DNA of 37,876 nt, taken from assembly GCF_000236035.1 (NCBI RefSeq), contig NZ_JH393258.1:971490-1009365 (forward strand). Reading direction: 5' to 3'. The stretch's first letter is position 1, and every line of letters starts with the position of its first letter. Below are positions 1-9,260 of this stretch, one piece after another. The stretch is from Vreelandella boliviensis LC1 (GTDB taxonomy: Bacteria > Pseudomonadota > Gammaproteobacteria > Pseudomonadales > Halomonadaceae). Both the position numbers and the translations under genes were made by a program. The notes beneath the pieces are model-generated. The model searched no databases. It was given only the letters and a program-made list of their open reading frames with translations, and was not told the origin of the DNA.

Positions 1-76
1 TTATGCACATCAAATACAGGTCTTACTAGGTAGTGCTTTTCACATTTCCAGGCCATCTTTTTTGTACATCATAAGA

Positions 77-152
77 TGGTGGGTGGTACTGGGTTCGAAC
101 CAGTGACCCCCAGCTTGTAAGGCTGGTGCTCTCCCAACTGAGCTAACCACCC
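77..152 (-). tRNA. tRNA-Val (anticodon UAC)
   Basis: Read on the minus strand, this 76-nt segment folds as a complete cloverleaf. The 7-bp acceptor stem is GGGTGGT/ACCACCC, the T arm carries GGTTCGAACC, and the anticodon loop CTTACAA gives anticodon TAC (valine, reading GUA/GUG/GUU codons by wobble). The discriminator base is A and the 3' CCA is encoded at 77-79. A near-consensus promoter lies just upstream. No T-run terminator is visible after the CCA, so further genes may follow beyond the left edge. Confidence 0.97.
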
Positions 153-171
153 GCTGGTCACGTGGCGCTGC

Positions 172-199
172 ATTCTACAGAAGGCTTACTTAATGTCAA
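172..199 (-). promoter_or_regulatory. sigma-70 promoter for tRNA-Val
   Basis: On the minus strand a perfect -35 TTGACA (194-199) is followed by a 16-nt spacer and a -10 TAGAAT (172-177, five of six consensus bases). The stretch after the -10 is GC-rich, as in stringently controlled stable-RNA promoters. Transcription would start about 13 nt before the tRNA 5' end. The promoter sits directly after the stop codon of the upstream hydrolase gene. Confidence 0.75.
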
Positions 200-223
200 C
201 ACACTGGGTTTAAAATTTGTGAT

Positions 224-1021
224 CTAAACCAGCGCGTTGCTCTCTCCCTTAAGGCCTGAGCCATGAGCGCGGACGAAGGATGCCGCAACCTGGGTGGCCT
301 CGTCAATCAAAACCGTTTGTGTCACGCCAGAAAAGCGCCGCGGCTTAAAGTCGTGATCGCCATCTTTCAGCCATGCGAGCTGCGCGCTGGGCGGTAATGT
401 ATAGCCTGTAACCTCTTCCCGGCTACCGAAAGGATCACGCTCGCCTTGTAAAATCAGCATAGGACAGGCAATCGCCGGCCAGTGATCCAAACGTAGTTTT
501 TCAGGCGCCTTGGTAGGATGAAATGGGTAACCTGCCACCACCACACCGGGTACCGGGCTAATAAACGGCTGTTCACTGGCTGGCTGAGCACTGGCAAATT
601 GTGTACTAGCAAATAAGGTCGCCACACGGCCACCCATCGACTTCCCCCCAACCCACAGCGGCCCGTCAAACAAGGGATCAAGTAGCGCGTACCATTGGGC
701 AAACTGCGCAATGGTGTGGGCGATGGGTGGCGGTGGTCGGCGCTTGCCGGTTTCTTGCATTTGCTGCATATATGGGAAATCAATACATAGAACCTGGATA
801 CCCAGGCCAGCCAGAGAGGTGACAAATTGACGCATGAAGGGGGACTGCTGGCCCGCCCCTGCGCCATGGGCAAACAGCAAGCGACCTAGCCTGGCTTGAC
901 CATGGACGGCCAACGGCCCCATGCCCTGCACCAGGAAAGCGCCATTTGGCTGGCGTTTAAGCGCCTCTTTTAATGCCTCAGGAGGCACCTCGATATATCC
1001 AGACAAAGCATAATGTGACAC
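224..1021 (-). CDS. alpha/beta hydrolase of the KANL3/Tex30 (COG3571) type
   Basis: This is a 265-residue predicted hydrolase of unknown substrate. The pattern HGAGAGQQSPFM near residue 52 matches the oxyanion-side signature of the KANL3/Tex30-like family, and GKSMGG near residue 127 is a G-x-S-x-G nucleophile elbow. Late in the protein, GERDPFG and GDHDF supply the expected Asp and His of a catalytic triad. The start is GTG, preceded by AGGAG at good spacing; no nearby ATG fits better. There is no signal peptide, so it is probably cytoplasmic. The gene is monocistronic, transcribed away from ccoN, with a tRNA gene downstream. Family placement is firm, but the physiological role is unknown. 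Confidence 0.8.
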   Translation of the reverse strand: MSHYALSGYIEVPPEALKEALKRQPNGAFLVQGMGPLAVHGQARLGRLLFAHGAGAGQQSPFMRQFVTSLAGLGIQVLCIDFPYMQQMQETGKRRPPPPIAHTIAQFAQWYALLDPLFDGPLWVGGKSMGGRVATLFASTQFASAQPASEQPFISPVPGVVVAGYPFHPTKAPEKLRLDHWPAIACPMLILQGERDPFGSREEVTGYTLPPSAQLAWLKDGDHDFKPRRFSGVTQTVLIDEATQVAASFVRAHGSGLKGESNALV

Positions 1022-1102
1022 TCACTGCTCCTGATAATTCAGTCTTTAACCAATTGGTGTGTTCAGGTTAAGCCTCTGCTGCGCTAGAATCTTAGCCGGA
1101 TA

Positions 1103-1116
1103 TTGACCTGCATCAT
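1103..1116. promoter_or_regulatory. possible FNR/ANR box upstream of ccoN
   Basis: The sequence TTGACCTGCATCAT matches the FNR/ANR consensus TTGAT-N4-ATCAA at eight of ten fixed positions, the fifth and last bases differing. It lies 70-83 bp before the ccoN start codon. FNR control of ccoNOQP is established in related bacteria, and an fnr gene lies in this window. The assignment rests on one imperfect match. Confidence 0.45.
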
Positions 1117-1185
1117 CAAGCGGGTGGCCGCACCCGTGCAAAATGCCACGGGTTACCTCCTAACCGCGTTCGATGGGAACATGAC

Positions 1186-2610
1186 ATGAGCACAGCATTT
1201 GAACACCCGACCTACAACTACAAGGTAGTTCGGCAGTTCGCGATTATGACCGTTGTGTGGGGCATTATAGGAATGACCGTTGGTGTCATCCTCGCCTCGC
1301 AACTGGTTTGGCCGCAACTGAACCTTGGCATACCTTGGACTAGCTTTGGGCGCCTGCGTCCATTACACACTAACGCCGTCATTTTCGCCTTTGGCGGTTC
1401 GGCGCTCTTTGCCACGTCGTACTACGTTGTCCAGCGCACCTGTCAGACGCGGCTTTTTTCTGACAAGTTAGCAGCCTTTACGTTTTGGGGCTGGCAAGCG
1501 GTCATTATCTCAGCAGTAGTGTCGCTGCCTATGGGCTACACCACGACCAAGGAGTACGCTGAGCTGGAGTGGCCGATCAACATTTTGATCGCTGTCGTAT
1601 GGATCAGTTATGCCATCGTGTTCCTAATGACGATCAAAAAACGCACCACGTCGCATATTTATGTGGCGAACTGGTTCTTTGCAGCATTTATTTTGACCGT
1701 TGCGGTGCTGCACATCGTTAACAATGCGGCGATCCCTGTGACCCCCATGTACTCCACCTCGATCTACGCCGGTGCAGTGGATGCGATGGTGCAGTGGTGG
1801 TACGGACATAACGCGGTGGGCTTCTTCCTGACCGCAGGCTTCCTGGGCATGATGTACTACTTCGTGCCGAAGCAGGCTGAGCGTCCGATCTACTCCTACC
1901 GTCTCTCAGTCGTCCACTTCTGGGCATTGATTATGATCTACATGTGGGCAGGCCCTCACCACTTGCACTACACCGCGCTGCCTAACTGGGCACAGTCGCT
2001 GGGTATGATCATGTCCATCATTCTACTGGCACCCTCTTGGGGCGGCATGATCAACGGCATGATGACCCTGTCAGGGGCCTGGCATAAACTGCGCACGGAT
2101 CCCACGCTACGCTTTTTGGTGGTGGCTCTGTCGTTCTACGGCATGTCTACCTTTGAAGGCCCGATGATGGCGATTAAGACCGTCAACGCGCTTTCGCACT
2201 ACACTGACTGGACGATCGGCCACGTTCACTCCGGCGCGCTGGGCTGGGTAGCGATGATCACCATCGGCTCGATGTATCACTTGATCCCACGGGTTTTTGG
2301 ACGCACTGAAATGTACTCTATCAATCTGATTGCAGTGCACTTCTGGCTAGCCACGATCGGCACGGTGCTGTACATCGCCTCCATGTGGGTTAACGGTATT
2401 CTGCAAGGCTTGATGTGGCGTGCTATCAACCCTGACGGCACCTTGATGTACACCTTTGTTGAATCCGTTGAAGCCAGCGCACCGGGCTACTTTGTTCGCT
2501 TGATCGGCGGCCTCTTCTGGGTCACTGGCATGCTGATCATGGCGTTCAATGTGTACATGACCGTTAAGCGTCGTGATGCCATCAGCCATTCAGCGCCACA
2601 AGCTGCCTAA
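1186..2610 (+). CDS. ccoN: cbb3-type cytochrome c oxidase subunit I
   Basis: This is the catalytic subunit of the high-affinity cbb3 terminal oxidase. It reduces O2 to water and pumps protons in the inner membrane, and has 474 residues and about twelve membrane helices. Metal ligands are visible: His61 for the low-spin haem b, His208 (in WYGHN) with the His258-His259 pair for CuB, Tyr252 as the cross-linked tyrosine, and His346/His348 for haems b3 and b. These sit one residue later than the equivalents I recall for Pseudomonas stutzeri CcoN. A GGGAA ribosome site precedes the ATG. It is the first gene of ccoNOQP, with a possible FNR box upstream. Length and motifs are normal. Confidence 0.98.
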   Translation: MSTAFEHPTYNYKVVRQFAIMTVVWGIIGMTVGVILASQLVWPQLNLGIPWTSFGRLRPLHTNAVIFAFGGSALFATSYYVVQRTCQTRLFSDKLAAFTFWGWQAVIISAVVSLPMGYTTTKEYAELEWPINILIAVVWISYAIVFLMTIKKRTTSHIYVANWFFAAFILTVAVLHIVNNAAIPVTPMYSTSIYAGAVDAMVQWWYGHNAVGFFLTAGFLGMMYYFVPKQAERPIYSYRLSVVHFWALIMIYMWAGPHHLHYTALPNWAQSLGMIMSIILLAPSWGGMINGMMTLSGAWHKLRTDPTLRFLVVALSFYGMSTFEGPMMAIKTVNALSHYTDWTIGHVHSGALGWVAMITIGSMYHLIPRVFGRTEMYSINLIAVHFWLATIGTVLYIASMWVNGILQGLMWRAINPDGTLMYTFVESVEASAPGYFVRLIGGLFWVTGMLIMAFNVYMTVKRRDAISHSAPQAA

Positions 2611-2629
2611 ACCGGGGAAGTTGAGACCA

Positions 2630-3238
2630 ATGAAACACGAGATTGTCGAAAAGAACGTTGGCCTGCTTGCCGTGTTGATCCTGGTTGCGATCAGTTTCGG
2701 CGGCTTGGCTGAGGTCGTCCCACTGTTTTTCCAGAAGCAGACTACCGAGCCGGTTGAGGGCTTGGAGCCACTGTCGGCGCTGGAACTGGAAGGCCGAGAC
2801 ATCTATCGCCGCGAAGGCTGCGTGGGCTGTCACTCGCAAATGGTGCGTCCATTCCGTGCTGAAACCGAACGCTACGGCCACTACAACGTGGCAGGTGAGC
2901 AGGTTTATGAGCATAACTTCTTGTGGGGCTCCAAACGCACCGGGCCAGACTTGGCGCGTGTCGGCGGCCGCTATAGTGATGACTGGCACCGCGCTCACCT
3001 CTACAATCCCCGCGACGTAGTGCCTGAGTCGATCATGCCGGCTTACCCCTGGCTGTTTGAAAACACCCTCGATGGTGACGCTACTCCCGCTAAAATGCGC
3101 ACACTGCGCCAGCTAGGCGTGCCGTACACCGACGAAGATATTGCCAACGCTACTGCAGACGTTCGCGGCACCCAGGAAATCACGGCCTTGGTCGCGTATC
3201 TACAGCAGCTCGGAACCGTGCTCGAGGGCACTCGTTAA
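2630..3238 (+). CDS. ccoO: cbb3-type cytochrome c oxidase subunit II (monohaem cytochrome c)
   Basis: CcoO is the membrane-anchored monohaem c subunit that passes electrons to CcoN. I chose the ATG at 2630 (202 residues, [10 protein letters not shown]...) rather than an in-frame start at 2573, which would overlap ccoN and add 19 residues unlike the family. GGGGAAG upstream serves as ribosome site. An N-terminal membrane anchor spans roughly residues 9-33. The haem motif C64-V-G-C67-H68 is followed by SQMVRPF, and the Met supplies a plausible axial ligand region. The gene lies 19 bp after ccoN and 3 bp before ccoQ. Confidence 0.97.
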   Translation: MKHEIVEKNVGLLAVLILVAISFGGLAEVVPLFFQKQTTEPVEGLEPLSALELEGRDIYRREGCVGCHSQMVRPFRAETERYGHYNVAGEQVYEHNFLWGSKRTGPDLARVGGRYSDDWHRAHLYNPRDVVPESIMPAYPWLFENTLDGDATPAKMRTLRQLGVPYTDEDIANATADVRGTQEITALVAYLQQLGTVLEGTR

Positions 3239-3241
3239 GTT

Positions 3242-3466
3242 ATGGATACGGGAACTTTTCGCGGTCTCATCACGCTGATCTTGATTATCGCGTTTATCGG
3301 CATCGCCCTCTGGGCGTACTCCAAGCGACGCAAGCCAGATTTCGACGAAGCGGCTAATCTGCCCTTTGCCGACGACGATGAGCTACCGACCAGTGACAAG
3401 CACGCTTCGCGTGAACGCGACAGCGAAGCGCATTCCCGCGACGACAGGGGAGATAAGAATATATGA
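3242..3466 (+). CDS. ccoQ: cbb3-type oxidase subunit CcoQ
   Basis: This small 74-residue protein has one N-terminal membrane helix (about residues 7-27), a KRRKPDFDEAANLPF motif typical of CcoQ/FixQ, and a polar, charged tail. In studied species CcoQ stabilises the assembled cbb3 complex. It starts 3 bp after the ccoO stop codon, and its own stop overlaps the ccoP start by 4 nt. The C-terminal tail, rich in Asp, Arg and Ser, looks low in complexity and is probably poorly conserved. Confidence 0.93.
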   Translation: MDTGTFRGLITLILIIAFIGIALWAYSKRRKPDFDEAANLPFADDDELPTSDKHASRERDSEAHSRDDRGDKNI

Positions 3467-4392
3467 ATAATTTATGGGGTGACTCCCTATCCGGCTTTTG
3501 GAGCGCCTGGATCATTATCATTACGCTGGGCACGATAGCGCTGAGCGTATGGATACTGATGGCCAACCGTCGAACCGACAAAACGCCTGATGCGGACGGT
3601 AACGTAGAAACCACTGGCCACGCCGCCGATGGCATCGAAGAGTATGACAACCCACTGCCAAAATGGTGGTTCCAGCTATTCGTCTTGACGGTGGTCTTTG
3701 CACTGGGCTACCTAGTGCTTTACCCCGGTTTGGGCAACTACGCGGGCATACTAGGCTGGTCGCAAGAGGGTCAATGGGAAGAGGAAGTCGCTCAGGCTGA
3801 AGAGCGCTTTACCCCGATTTTTGCCCAGTACCAGGAAATACCCATTCCTGAGCTTGCCGAAGATCCGGAGGCGATGCAGGTCGCAGAGCGTATCTACCAA
3901 AACAACTGCGCGGTGTGTCACGGTTCAAACGCTCAGGGCGGTTATGGCTTCCCCAACCTGACCAACGACGATTGGCTATACGGTGGTGAGCCAGAAAACA
4001 TCCTGACCACCCTGAACAATGGCCGTAACGGCCTAATGCCTGCTTGGCAGCAGTTGGGGCAGAACAATATTGAGAACCTGACGCAATACGTGCTCTCGCT
4101 GTCTAATGAAGAGCATGACGAGGCGCAGGCTGAACAGGGCGAAAGCACCTTTATGGCGGTGTGTGCTGCCTGCCACGGCCCCAGTGGCACTGGCAACACG
4201 GCACTTGGCGCGCCTAACTTGACCGATGACATCTGGCTTTACCTGGCACCGGGGCAAGAGGTGGGTGACTCAATCCGTCAAACGCTGCGTAACGGCCGTA
4301 ACGGCCATATGCCGGCACAAGCGGCTTATATTGGTGAAGAGCGTGTTCACCTGGTCGCTGCCTACGTGTATAGCCTGCGCTTAGCGAACTGA
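3463..4392 (+). CDS. ccoP: cbb3-type cytochrome c oxidase subunit III (dihaem cytochrome c)
   Basis: CcoP accepts electrons from soluble cytochromes and relays them to CcoO. The 309-residue protein has two N-terminal membrane helices (about 12-33 and 68-88) and two class I cytochrome c domains. The CXXCH motifs lie at C149-C152-H153 and C234-C237-H238, and each domain ends with a NGRNGxMPA-type Met ligand region. The ATG overlaps the ccoQ stop codon (ATGA), and GGGGAG lies upstream. A strong terminator follows, so ccoNOQP is a complete four-gene operon. Confidence 0.97.
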   Translation: MNNLWGDSLSGFWSAWIIIITLGTIALSVWILMANRRTDKTPDADGNVETTGHAADGIEEYDNPLPKWWFQLFVLTVVFALGYLVLYPGLGNYAGILGWSQEGQWEEEVAQAEERFTPIFAQYQEIPIPELAEDPEAMQVAERIYQNNCAVCHGSNAQGGYGFPNLTNDDWLYGGEPENILTTLNNGRNGLMPAWQQLGQNNIENLTQYVLSLSNEEHDEAQAEQGESTFMAVCAACHGPSGTGNTALGAPNLTDDIWLYLAPGQEVGDSIRQTLRNGRNGHMPAQAAYIGEERVHLVAAYVYSLRLAN

Positions 4393-4438
4393 TTGACCGC
4401 TGACAGATAGCGATAACCGTCAGCAATGCTAGCCAAGC

Positions 4439-4470
4439 AAGGGTGCGGCCCCAAACCGCACCCTTTCTTT
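4439..4470 (+). terminator. rho-independent terminator of ccoNOQP
   Basis: A perfect 10-bp stem AAGGGTGCGG/CCGCACCCTT (4439-4448 and 4456-4465) with a 7-nt loop is followed directly by a T-rich tract (TTTCTTT overall). It lies about 47 bp after the ccoP stop codon and separates the structural genes from ccoG. Confidence 0.93.
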
Positions 4471-4585
4471 ATACCCAAACCGATACAATATTAACGAAAT
4501 ACTTCTTAGACCGACTAAGCATCTAGCTTTACCAAGCTAAGCAATAGGTGCAGCCTCTCCTGCCTTCTGAGCCGGGAATACCGCC

Positions 4586-6022
4586 ATGGAAAAGATACCA
4601 AGCCAAGACGTCACGCCGAACCCGGTAGGGCATCACACCCCCTCCGAACCGGTTACCCAGGAAATGTACGCCAAGCGTCGCCACATTTATGTGCGCGAAA
4701 TTAAAGGTGTTTTCCAGAAGTTACGGCGCAGTGCCAACTGGGCGTTAATGCTGGCATTTTTTCTCTTACCGTGGATTAACCTCGGTGGTAGGCCGTTAAT
4801 TCTATTCGACCTGCCCAATCGTGAATTCCATATCTTTACTGCCACGTTTTACCCACAGGAGTTCATCCTGCTGTCGTGGCTGCTGATTATCTGCGCCTTT
4901 GGGCTGTTTTTTATTACCGTTTTTGCTGGCCGGGTATGGTGTGGCTATACCTGCCCACAAAGCGTTTGGACTTTCCTGTTTATCTGGCTTGAACACCGTA
5001 TTGAAGGCTCGCGCAATCGACGCATTAAGCTCGACAGCCAGCCAATGAGCGCTGATAAAGTCTGGCGCAAAGTGGCCAAGCACAGCGCTTGGCTGCTCAT
5101 TGCCCTCGCCACCGGCATCACCTTTGTGGGTTACTTCACGCCGATTCGCGATTTAGTGGCGGAACTGCCCACCTTAGAGGCCCACGGCTGGTCCTACTTT
5201 TGGGCCGGCTTTTTCTTAGTGTTTACCTACCTCAACGCAGGTTGGCTACGCGAGCAGGTGTGCATCTACATGTGCCCCTATGCGCGCTTTCAATCGGTTA
5301 TGTTTGACCGCGATACGCTGATCGTCTCCTACGACGAAACACGCGGCGAGCCCCGTGGGCACCGTAAGAAAAGCCTGAGCCATCTTGAAGCCCGCGAGGC
5401 TGGCTATGGCGACTGTATCGACTGCGATCTTTGTGTGCAGGTCTGCCCCACCGGTATCGATATCCGTGACGGGCTTCAGTATGAATGCATTACTTGCGCC
5501 GCCTGTATCGATGCCTGCGACAGTGTGATGGATAAAATGGGCTACCCGCGGGGCTTGGTGCGCTACACCACCGAAAACGCCCTTGAGGGTAATAAGAGCC
5601 ATATCATGCGTCCACGCCTACTAGGCTACCTCGCCGCACTGGTGCTTATGGTAGGCACTTTTGCCTGGGCCATTAACGACCGCATGCCGCTCAATTTTGA
5701 CGCTGAACGCGAGCGCACTCAGCTCTACCAAATGACCCGCGACGGTCAAATTAGCAATGTGTTTAGCCTGACCATCCGCAATCTGGATGATCAAGACCAC
5801 ACCTACCTGCTAAGCGTTGCCGGATTACCCAGTTTAACCCTGGATAGCCGTACGATTAGCGTACCCGCCGGGGAGTCGCGCTTGGAAGTGGTCACTGTGA
5901 CGGCCAACCCCGACGACTTACAGCAACCCAGCCACGCCATTGTATTTACGCTGCAGGCTCAGCAAGATGCGGATATTCGCCTTGAGCGCGAAACTAGCTT
6001 CCTGGGCGATATTAGGAGATAG
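4586..6022 (+). CDS. ccoG: cbb3 oxidase accessory protein CcoG (RdxA/FixG), polyferredoxin
   Basis: CcoG is a membrane iron-sulfur protein; in Rhodobacter it is described as a cupric reductase for cbb3 assembly. This 478-residue protein carries the family pattern GYTCPQSVW (C119, C123), a second CxxxC pair (C226, C230), and two [4Fe-4S] ferredoxin motifs (C277-C280-C283-C287 and C301-C304-C307-C311). Membrane helices flank the cysteine-rich part, and the C-terminal 130 residues form an Ig-like periplasmic domain. It opens the ccoGHIS group. No FNR box was found in the 115 bp after the ccoP terminator, so its control is unclear. Confidence 0.96.
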   Translation: MEKIPSQDVTPNPVGHHTPSEPVTQEMYAKRRHIYVREIKGVFQKLRRSANWALMLAFFLLPWINLGGRPLILFDLPNREFHIFTATFYPQEFILLSWLLIICAFGLFFITVFAGRVWCGYTCPQSVWTFLFIWLEHRIEGSRNRRIKLDSQPMSADKVWRKVAKHSAWLLIALATGITFVGYFTPIRDLVAELPTLEAHGWSYFWAGFFLVFTYLNAGWLREQVCIYMCPYARFQSVMFDRDTLIVSYDETRGEPRGHRKKSLSHLEAREAGYGDCIDCDLCVQVCPTGIDIRDGLQYECITCAACIDACDSVMDKMGYPRGLVRYTTENALEGNKSHIMRPRLLGYLAALVLMVGTFAWAINDRMPLNFDAERERTQLYQMTRDGQISNVFSLTIRNLDDQDHTYLLSVAGLPSLTLDSRTISVPAGESRLEVVTVTANPDDLQQPSHAIVFTLQAQQDADIRLERETSFLGDIRR

Positions 6023-6028
6023 AAGATT

Positions 6029-6550
6029 ATGTCATCCCCCTCGGTAACACCGTGGTACAAGCAGTTTTGGCCGTGGTTTTTAATCGGCATTCTGTTTTCA
6101 TCAATTATTGTCAGCAGCGGCTTTGCGGTTATGTCGATCAAGAGTTTCGACGGCATGGTGGTTCAGGAAGATTATTACGAACATGGCAAAGCCATTAACA
6201 TGGTGCTGGCCAAACAGGAGCAGGCACGCGCGCTGAACTTGAGCGCCGAGCTGCGCCTTGATCCGCTTACCAGCGATATTGTGGTGGATTTAAGCGGCGA
6301 TACGCGCCCGGAAACGCTCTATTTAGACCTTATCTTCCCCACCGAAGATAACCGTGATCAGTCGTTCGTCCTTGAACATGTCCGTGACGGCCGCTATATC
6401 ACCCAAGGGCCTGACAATCTGCGTTACCGCTGGTACCTGCAGATCCAGCCCGCACAAGAAGATGCTGATTGGCGTCTCACTGGTGAGGCAACGTTCCCCA
6501 ATGAAAACAGCGTCGCGCTACTGCCAGGAGGGCGTACAGAAAGCGAATGA
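6029..6550 (+). CDS. ccoH: cbb3 oxidase assembly protein CcoH/FixH
   Basis: This is a 173-residue FixH-family protein. It has one N-terminal membrane helix (about residues 10-35) after PWYKQFWPWFLIG, then VVQEDYYEHGKAIN, a strongly conserved FixH pattern, and a periplasmic beta-rich domain. CcoH is needed for assembly or stability of the cbb3 complex. GGAG precedes the ATG. The start lies 6 bp after ccoG, and the stop overlaps the ccoI start codon by 4 nt (ATGA), which implies translational coupling. Confidence 0.93.
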   Translation: MSSPSVTPWYKQFWPWFLIGILFSSIIVSSGFAVMSIKSFDGMVVQEDYYEHGKAINMVLAKQEQARALNLSAELRLDPLTSDIVVDLSGDTRPETLYLDLIFPTEDNRDQSFVLEHVRDGRYITQGPDNLRYRWYLQIQPAQEDADWRLTGEATFPNENSVALLPGGRTESE

Positions 6551-9018
6551 GCAACGCCGCGCCCTGCTACCACTGCGGTAACCCAGTGCCCGCTGCGGCA
6601 CCCTGGACGATTACCCTGGATGAAGAGACTCACCCGCTTTGCTGCCCCGGTTGCGAAGCGGTGGCCCATGCCATCGTCGATGGCGGCTTAGAAAGCTACT
6701 ATCGCTACCGTACCGAATTACCCGAACGCCCGGATGAGCGCCAGGCCGCCAAAGCGGACACCTGGTCAGTGTTTGACGACCCCGGCCTGCAGGCGCAGTT
6801 TGTCCACCCCGATGGCGATGAAGGCAATGTCAAAGCCACCCTCGCCATTGAAGGCATTACCTGTGCCGCCTGTGCGTGGCTGATTGAGCACCGCTTGAAT
6901 GCATTAAAAGGGATTGCCTCCAGCGCGGTGAATTTAACTCACCACCGCCTGCGGGTGAGCTGGGATCCCCAGCAATTGAAGCTTTCGCAACTGCTGGCCG
7001 AACTGGCCGCCATTGGCTACGACGCCCAACCCTACGAGCCCGATCAAGCCCAGGCGCGTATGCAGCATGAGGAACGCATGAACGTGCGGCGGCTGATTAT
7101 CGCCGCTGTGGGCATGATGCAGGTGATGATGTTCTCGATTCCGATTTATGTCTCCGGCCCAGGAGAAATCAGCGACGACTTCTATGCACTGTTTCACTGG
7201 CTTTCCTTTGCGCTGGCCACGCCAGTGGTGTTTTTCTCCGCCCAACCGTTTTTCCGCAACGCCCTGCGCGACCTGCGCACCGGTGTGCTGGGTATGGATG
7301 TGCCGGTCTCACTGGCGATTGGCGGGGCTTATCTTGCCAGCAGTTATGCGGTGCTGTTTAACGTCGGCGAGGTCTATTTTGACTCGGTGGCGATGTTTAC
7401 CTTCTTTCTACTTTTTGCCCGCTACGTAGAAGGCCGCGCCAGACGCCGCAGCGGCCATAGCGGCAATGCGCTAAGCGGCGTGTTACCCATTTCGGCCACG
7501 CGGCTGGAAAGCGACGGCAGCGAGCGCATTCTACCCGCCAGCGAACTCGCCCCCGGCGATCGCGTATTGATCAAGCCCGGCCACGGCGTGCCTGCCGATG
7601 GCATGATCGAGGAAGGCGAATCGAGCCTGGATGAATCGATGCTGACCGGCGAATACCTGCCGGTGACCCGCCGGGTGGGCGACCGGATTACCGGCGGCAG
7701 CCAAAACATGGAAAACCCGCTGGTGATCAGGGTAACCCACGCCGGGCGCGATGCCCGGGTAGCCGGCATTGTCGATCTAACCGACCGCGCCTTTGCCAGC
7801 CGCCCCAGGCTTGCCCAGATGGCGGCGCGCATGGCTCACCTGTTTGTGCTACGCCTGTTGCTGGTGACGGCCTGCGTGACCATCGCTTGGTGGTTTATCG
7901 ACCCTTCGCGGATGCTCTGGGTGCTGCTTTCGGTGCTGGTAGTGACCTGCCCCTGCGCGCTGGCGCTGGCCACCCCCGCGGCACTGACCGCTGGCCATGG
8001 ACAACTGCGTAAGCGCGGTGTTCTGATCACCCGCGCCGATGCCATGGAGACACTCTCAAACGTTACCCGGGTGATTTTTGATAAAACCGGCACCCTAACC
8101 CGCGGCGAAATGCACCTTACCCAAACCCAGCCTTTCGGTGAATTAACTGCCGAGCGTGCACGGGCCATTGCCGCCGCCCTAGAGGCCCATTCGGAACATC
8201 CCATCGCCCGCGCCTTTCGGCCGTTCCGGGATGCTACGCTGCAAGCCAAAGATATTCACAGCCACACAGGGCAAGGTCTCGAAGGTAACTTAAACGGCGC
8301 CCGTTGGCGGCTGGGCAAGCCCAGGTTTGCTATAGATAGCGCAATGGATAGCGCCGTAGATGGCGTCATAACGGCGCCTGCCAAAGGCCAATGGTTGCTG
8401 CTTAGCGAAAACGGCGCGCCCCGCGCCTGGTTTGGCCTGCACGACGGCGTTCGCGAGGATGCTGCGTCGACGATCGCGGCCCTCCAGGCTCTGGGCTTAA
8501 GCGTGGAGCTGCTCTCCGGTGATACCGAAGATGCCGTGGAAAGCCTGGCCGATCAGCTCAATATCGCCATCTGGCGTGCGGGCACCAGCCCGGAAGGCAA
8601 GCTGGCCCGGATGAAAGAACTCCAAGCCGCTGGTGAAACCGTGGTGATGATTGGCGACGGTATCAACGATGTGCCGGTGTTAGCCGGTGCCGATGTGGCC
8701 ATTGCGATGAATGGCGCAACCGACCTGGCCCGAACCCGCGCCGACGCAGTGCTGCTCAGCCCACGCCTAATGCGGATTTTTGAGGCCATCGAGATTTCCC
8801 GCGCGACGAGGCGTATCATGCGCCAGAACATGATTTGGTCAGTATGCTACAACGTTTCGGCGCTGCCGCTAGCGGCGATGGGGCTGGTACCGCCCTGGCT
8901 AGCCGCGATTGGTATGTCACTTAGTTCGCTAGTGGTGGTGGGTAATGCCCTGCGACTGTCACGCTGGCGCGCCCAGCCCGCGCCAACGCTTGGCACTTCA
9001 ACACCGGTAACCGCATGA
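6547..9018 (+). CDS. ccoI: copper-translocating P1B-type ATPase CcoI (FixI)
   Basis: CcoI exports copper across the inner membrane for insertion into the CcoN haem-CuB centre. The 823-residue protein has an N-terminal cysteine-rich zinc-ribbon-like segment (C7-C10, C32-C33-C36), an HMA copper-binding domain with C106-A-A-C109, and the channel motif C468-P-C470. It also has the phosphorylation motif DKTGTLT (Asp512), a SEHPIAR nucleotide-binding motif, and GDGINDVPVL in the hinge. Eight membrane segments are expected. The cysteine-rich N-terminus before the HMA domain is typical of FixI/CcoI and distinguishes it from CopA. It overlaps both ccoH and ccoS by 4 nt. Confidence 0.97.
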   Translation: MSNAAPCYHCGNPVPAAAPWTITLDEETHPLCCPGCEAVAHAIVDGGLESYYRYRTELPERPDERQAAKADTWSVFDDPGLQAQFVHPDGDEGNVKATLAIEGITCAACAWLIEHRLNALKGIASSAVNLTHHRLRVSWDPQQLKLSQLLAELAAIGYDAQPYEPDQAQARMQHEERMNVRRLIIAAVGMMQVMMFSIPIYVSGPGEISDDFYALFHWLSFALATPVVFFSAQPFFRNALRDLRTGVLGMDVPVSLAIGGAYLASSYAVLFNVGEVYFDSVAMFTFFLLFARYVEGRARRRSGHSGNALSGVLPISATRLESDGSERILPASELAPGDRVLIKPGHGVPADGMIEEGESSLDESMLTGEYLPVTRRVGDRITGGSQNMENPLVIRVTHAGRDARVAGIVDLTDRAFASRPRLAQMAARMAHLFVLRLLLVTACVTIAWWFIDPSRMLWVLLSVLVVTCPCALALATPAALTAGHGQLRKRGVLITRADAMETLSNVTRVIFDKTGTLTRGEMHLTQTQPFGELTAERARAIAAALEAHSEHPIARAFRPFRDATLQAKDIHSHTGQGLEGNLNGARWRLGKPRFAIDSAMDSAVDGVITAPAKGQWLLLSENGAPRAWFGLHDGVREDAASTIAALQALGLSVELLSGDTEDAVESLADQLNIAIWRAGTSPEGKLARMKELQAAGETVVMIGDGINDVPVLAGADVAIAMNGATDLARTRADAVLLSPRLMRIFEAIEISRATRRIMRQNMIWSVCYNVSALPLAAMGLVPPWLAAIGMSLSSLVVVGNALRLSRWRAQPAPTLGTSTPVTA

Positions 9019-9260
9019 CAATTCTGTACCTGCTTATTCCGCTTTCGCTGATTCTGCTCGGCCTCGCCGTCTGGGCCTTCTTCTGGGCGGTCAAAAATGA
9101 TCAGTTCGACGACTTAGAAGGCCCGGCGCACCGCATTCTATTTGATGAGGACGAAAACGATCTTCCCCCCGAACAGCGCCGCCAACGCCCGCAAACCAAG
9201 CAAAAACCCGCCGCAGCAAAAGATAAAAATGCCCCCGACGACCAAGAGCCTCGGCCATGA
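9015..9260 (+). CDS. ccoS: cbb3-type oxidase assembly protein CcoS
   Basis: This small 81-residue protein has one N-terminal membrane helix (about residues 3-25) followed by AVKNDQFDDLEGPAHRILFD, the hallmark of CcoS (COG3197). CcoS is required for cofactor insertion into cbb3 oxidase. The tail is charged and low in complexity. It overlaps ccoI upstream and the TauE/SafE-like gene downstream by 4 nt each, so the whole ccoHIS block appears translationally coupled. Confidence 0.95.
   Translation: MTILYLLIPLSLILLGLAVWAFFWAVKNDQFDDLEGPAHRILFDEDENDLPPEQRRQRPQTKQKPAAAKDKNAPDDQEPRP

Noticed and set aside
1..76. Possible second RNA gene or terminator beyond the tRNA
   Set aside because: No cloverleaf, stem with T-run or conserved motif could be made out in this short edge segment.
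3354..3650. Minus-strand frame crossing ccoQ and ccoP
   Set aside because: It is antisense to two short but well-supported oxidase subunit genes, with no family resemblance and no ribosome site.
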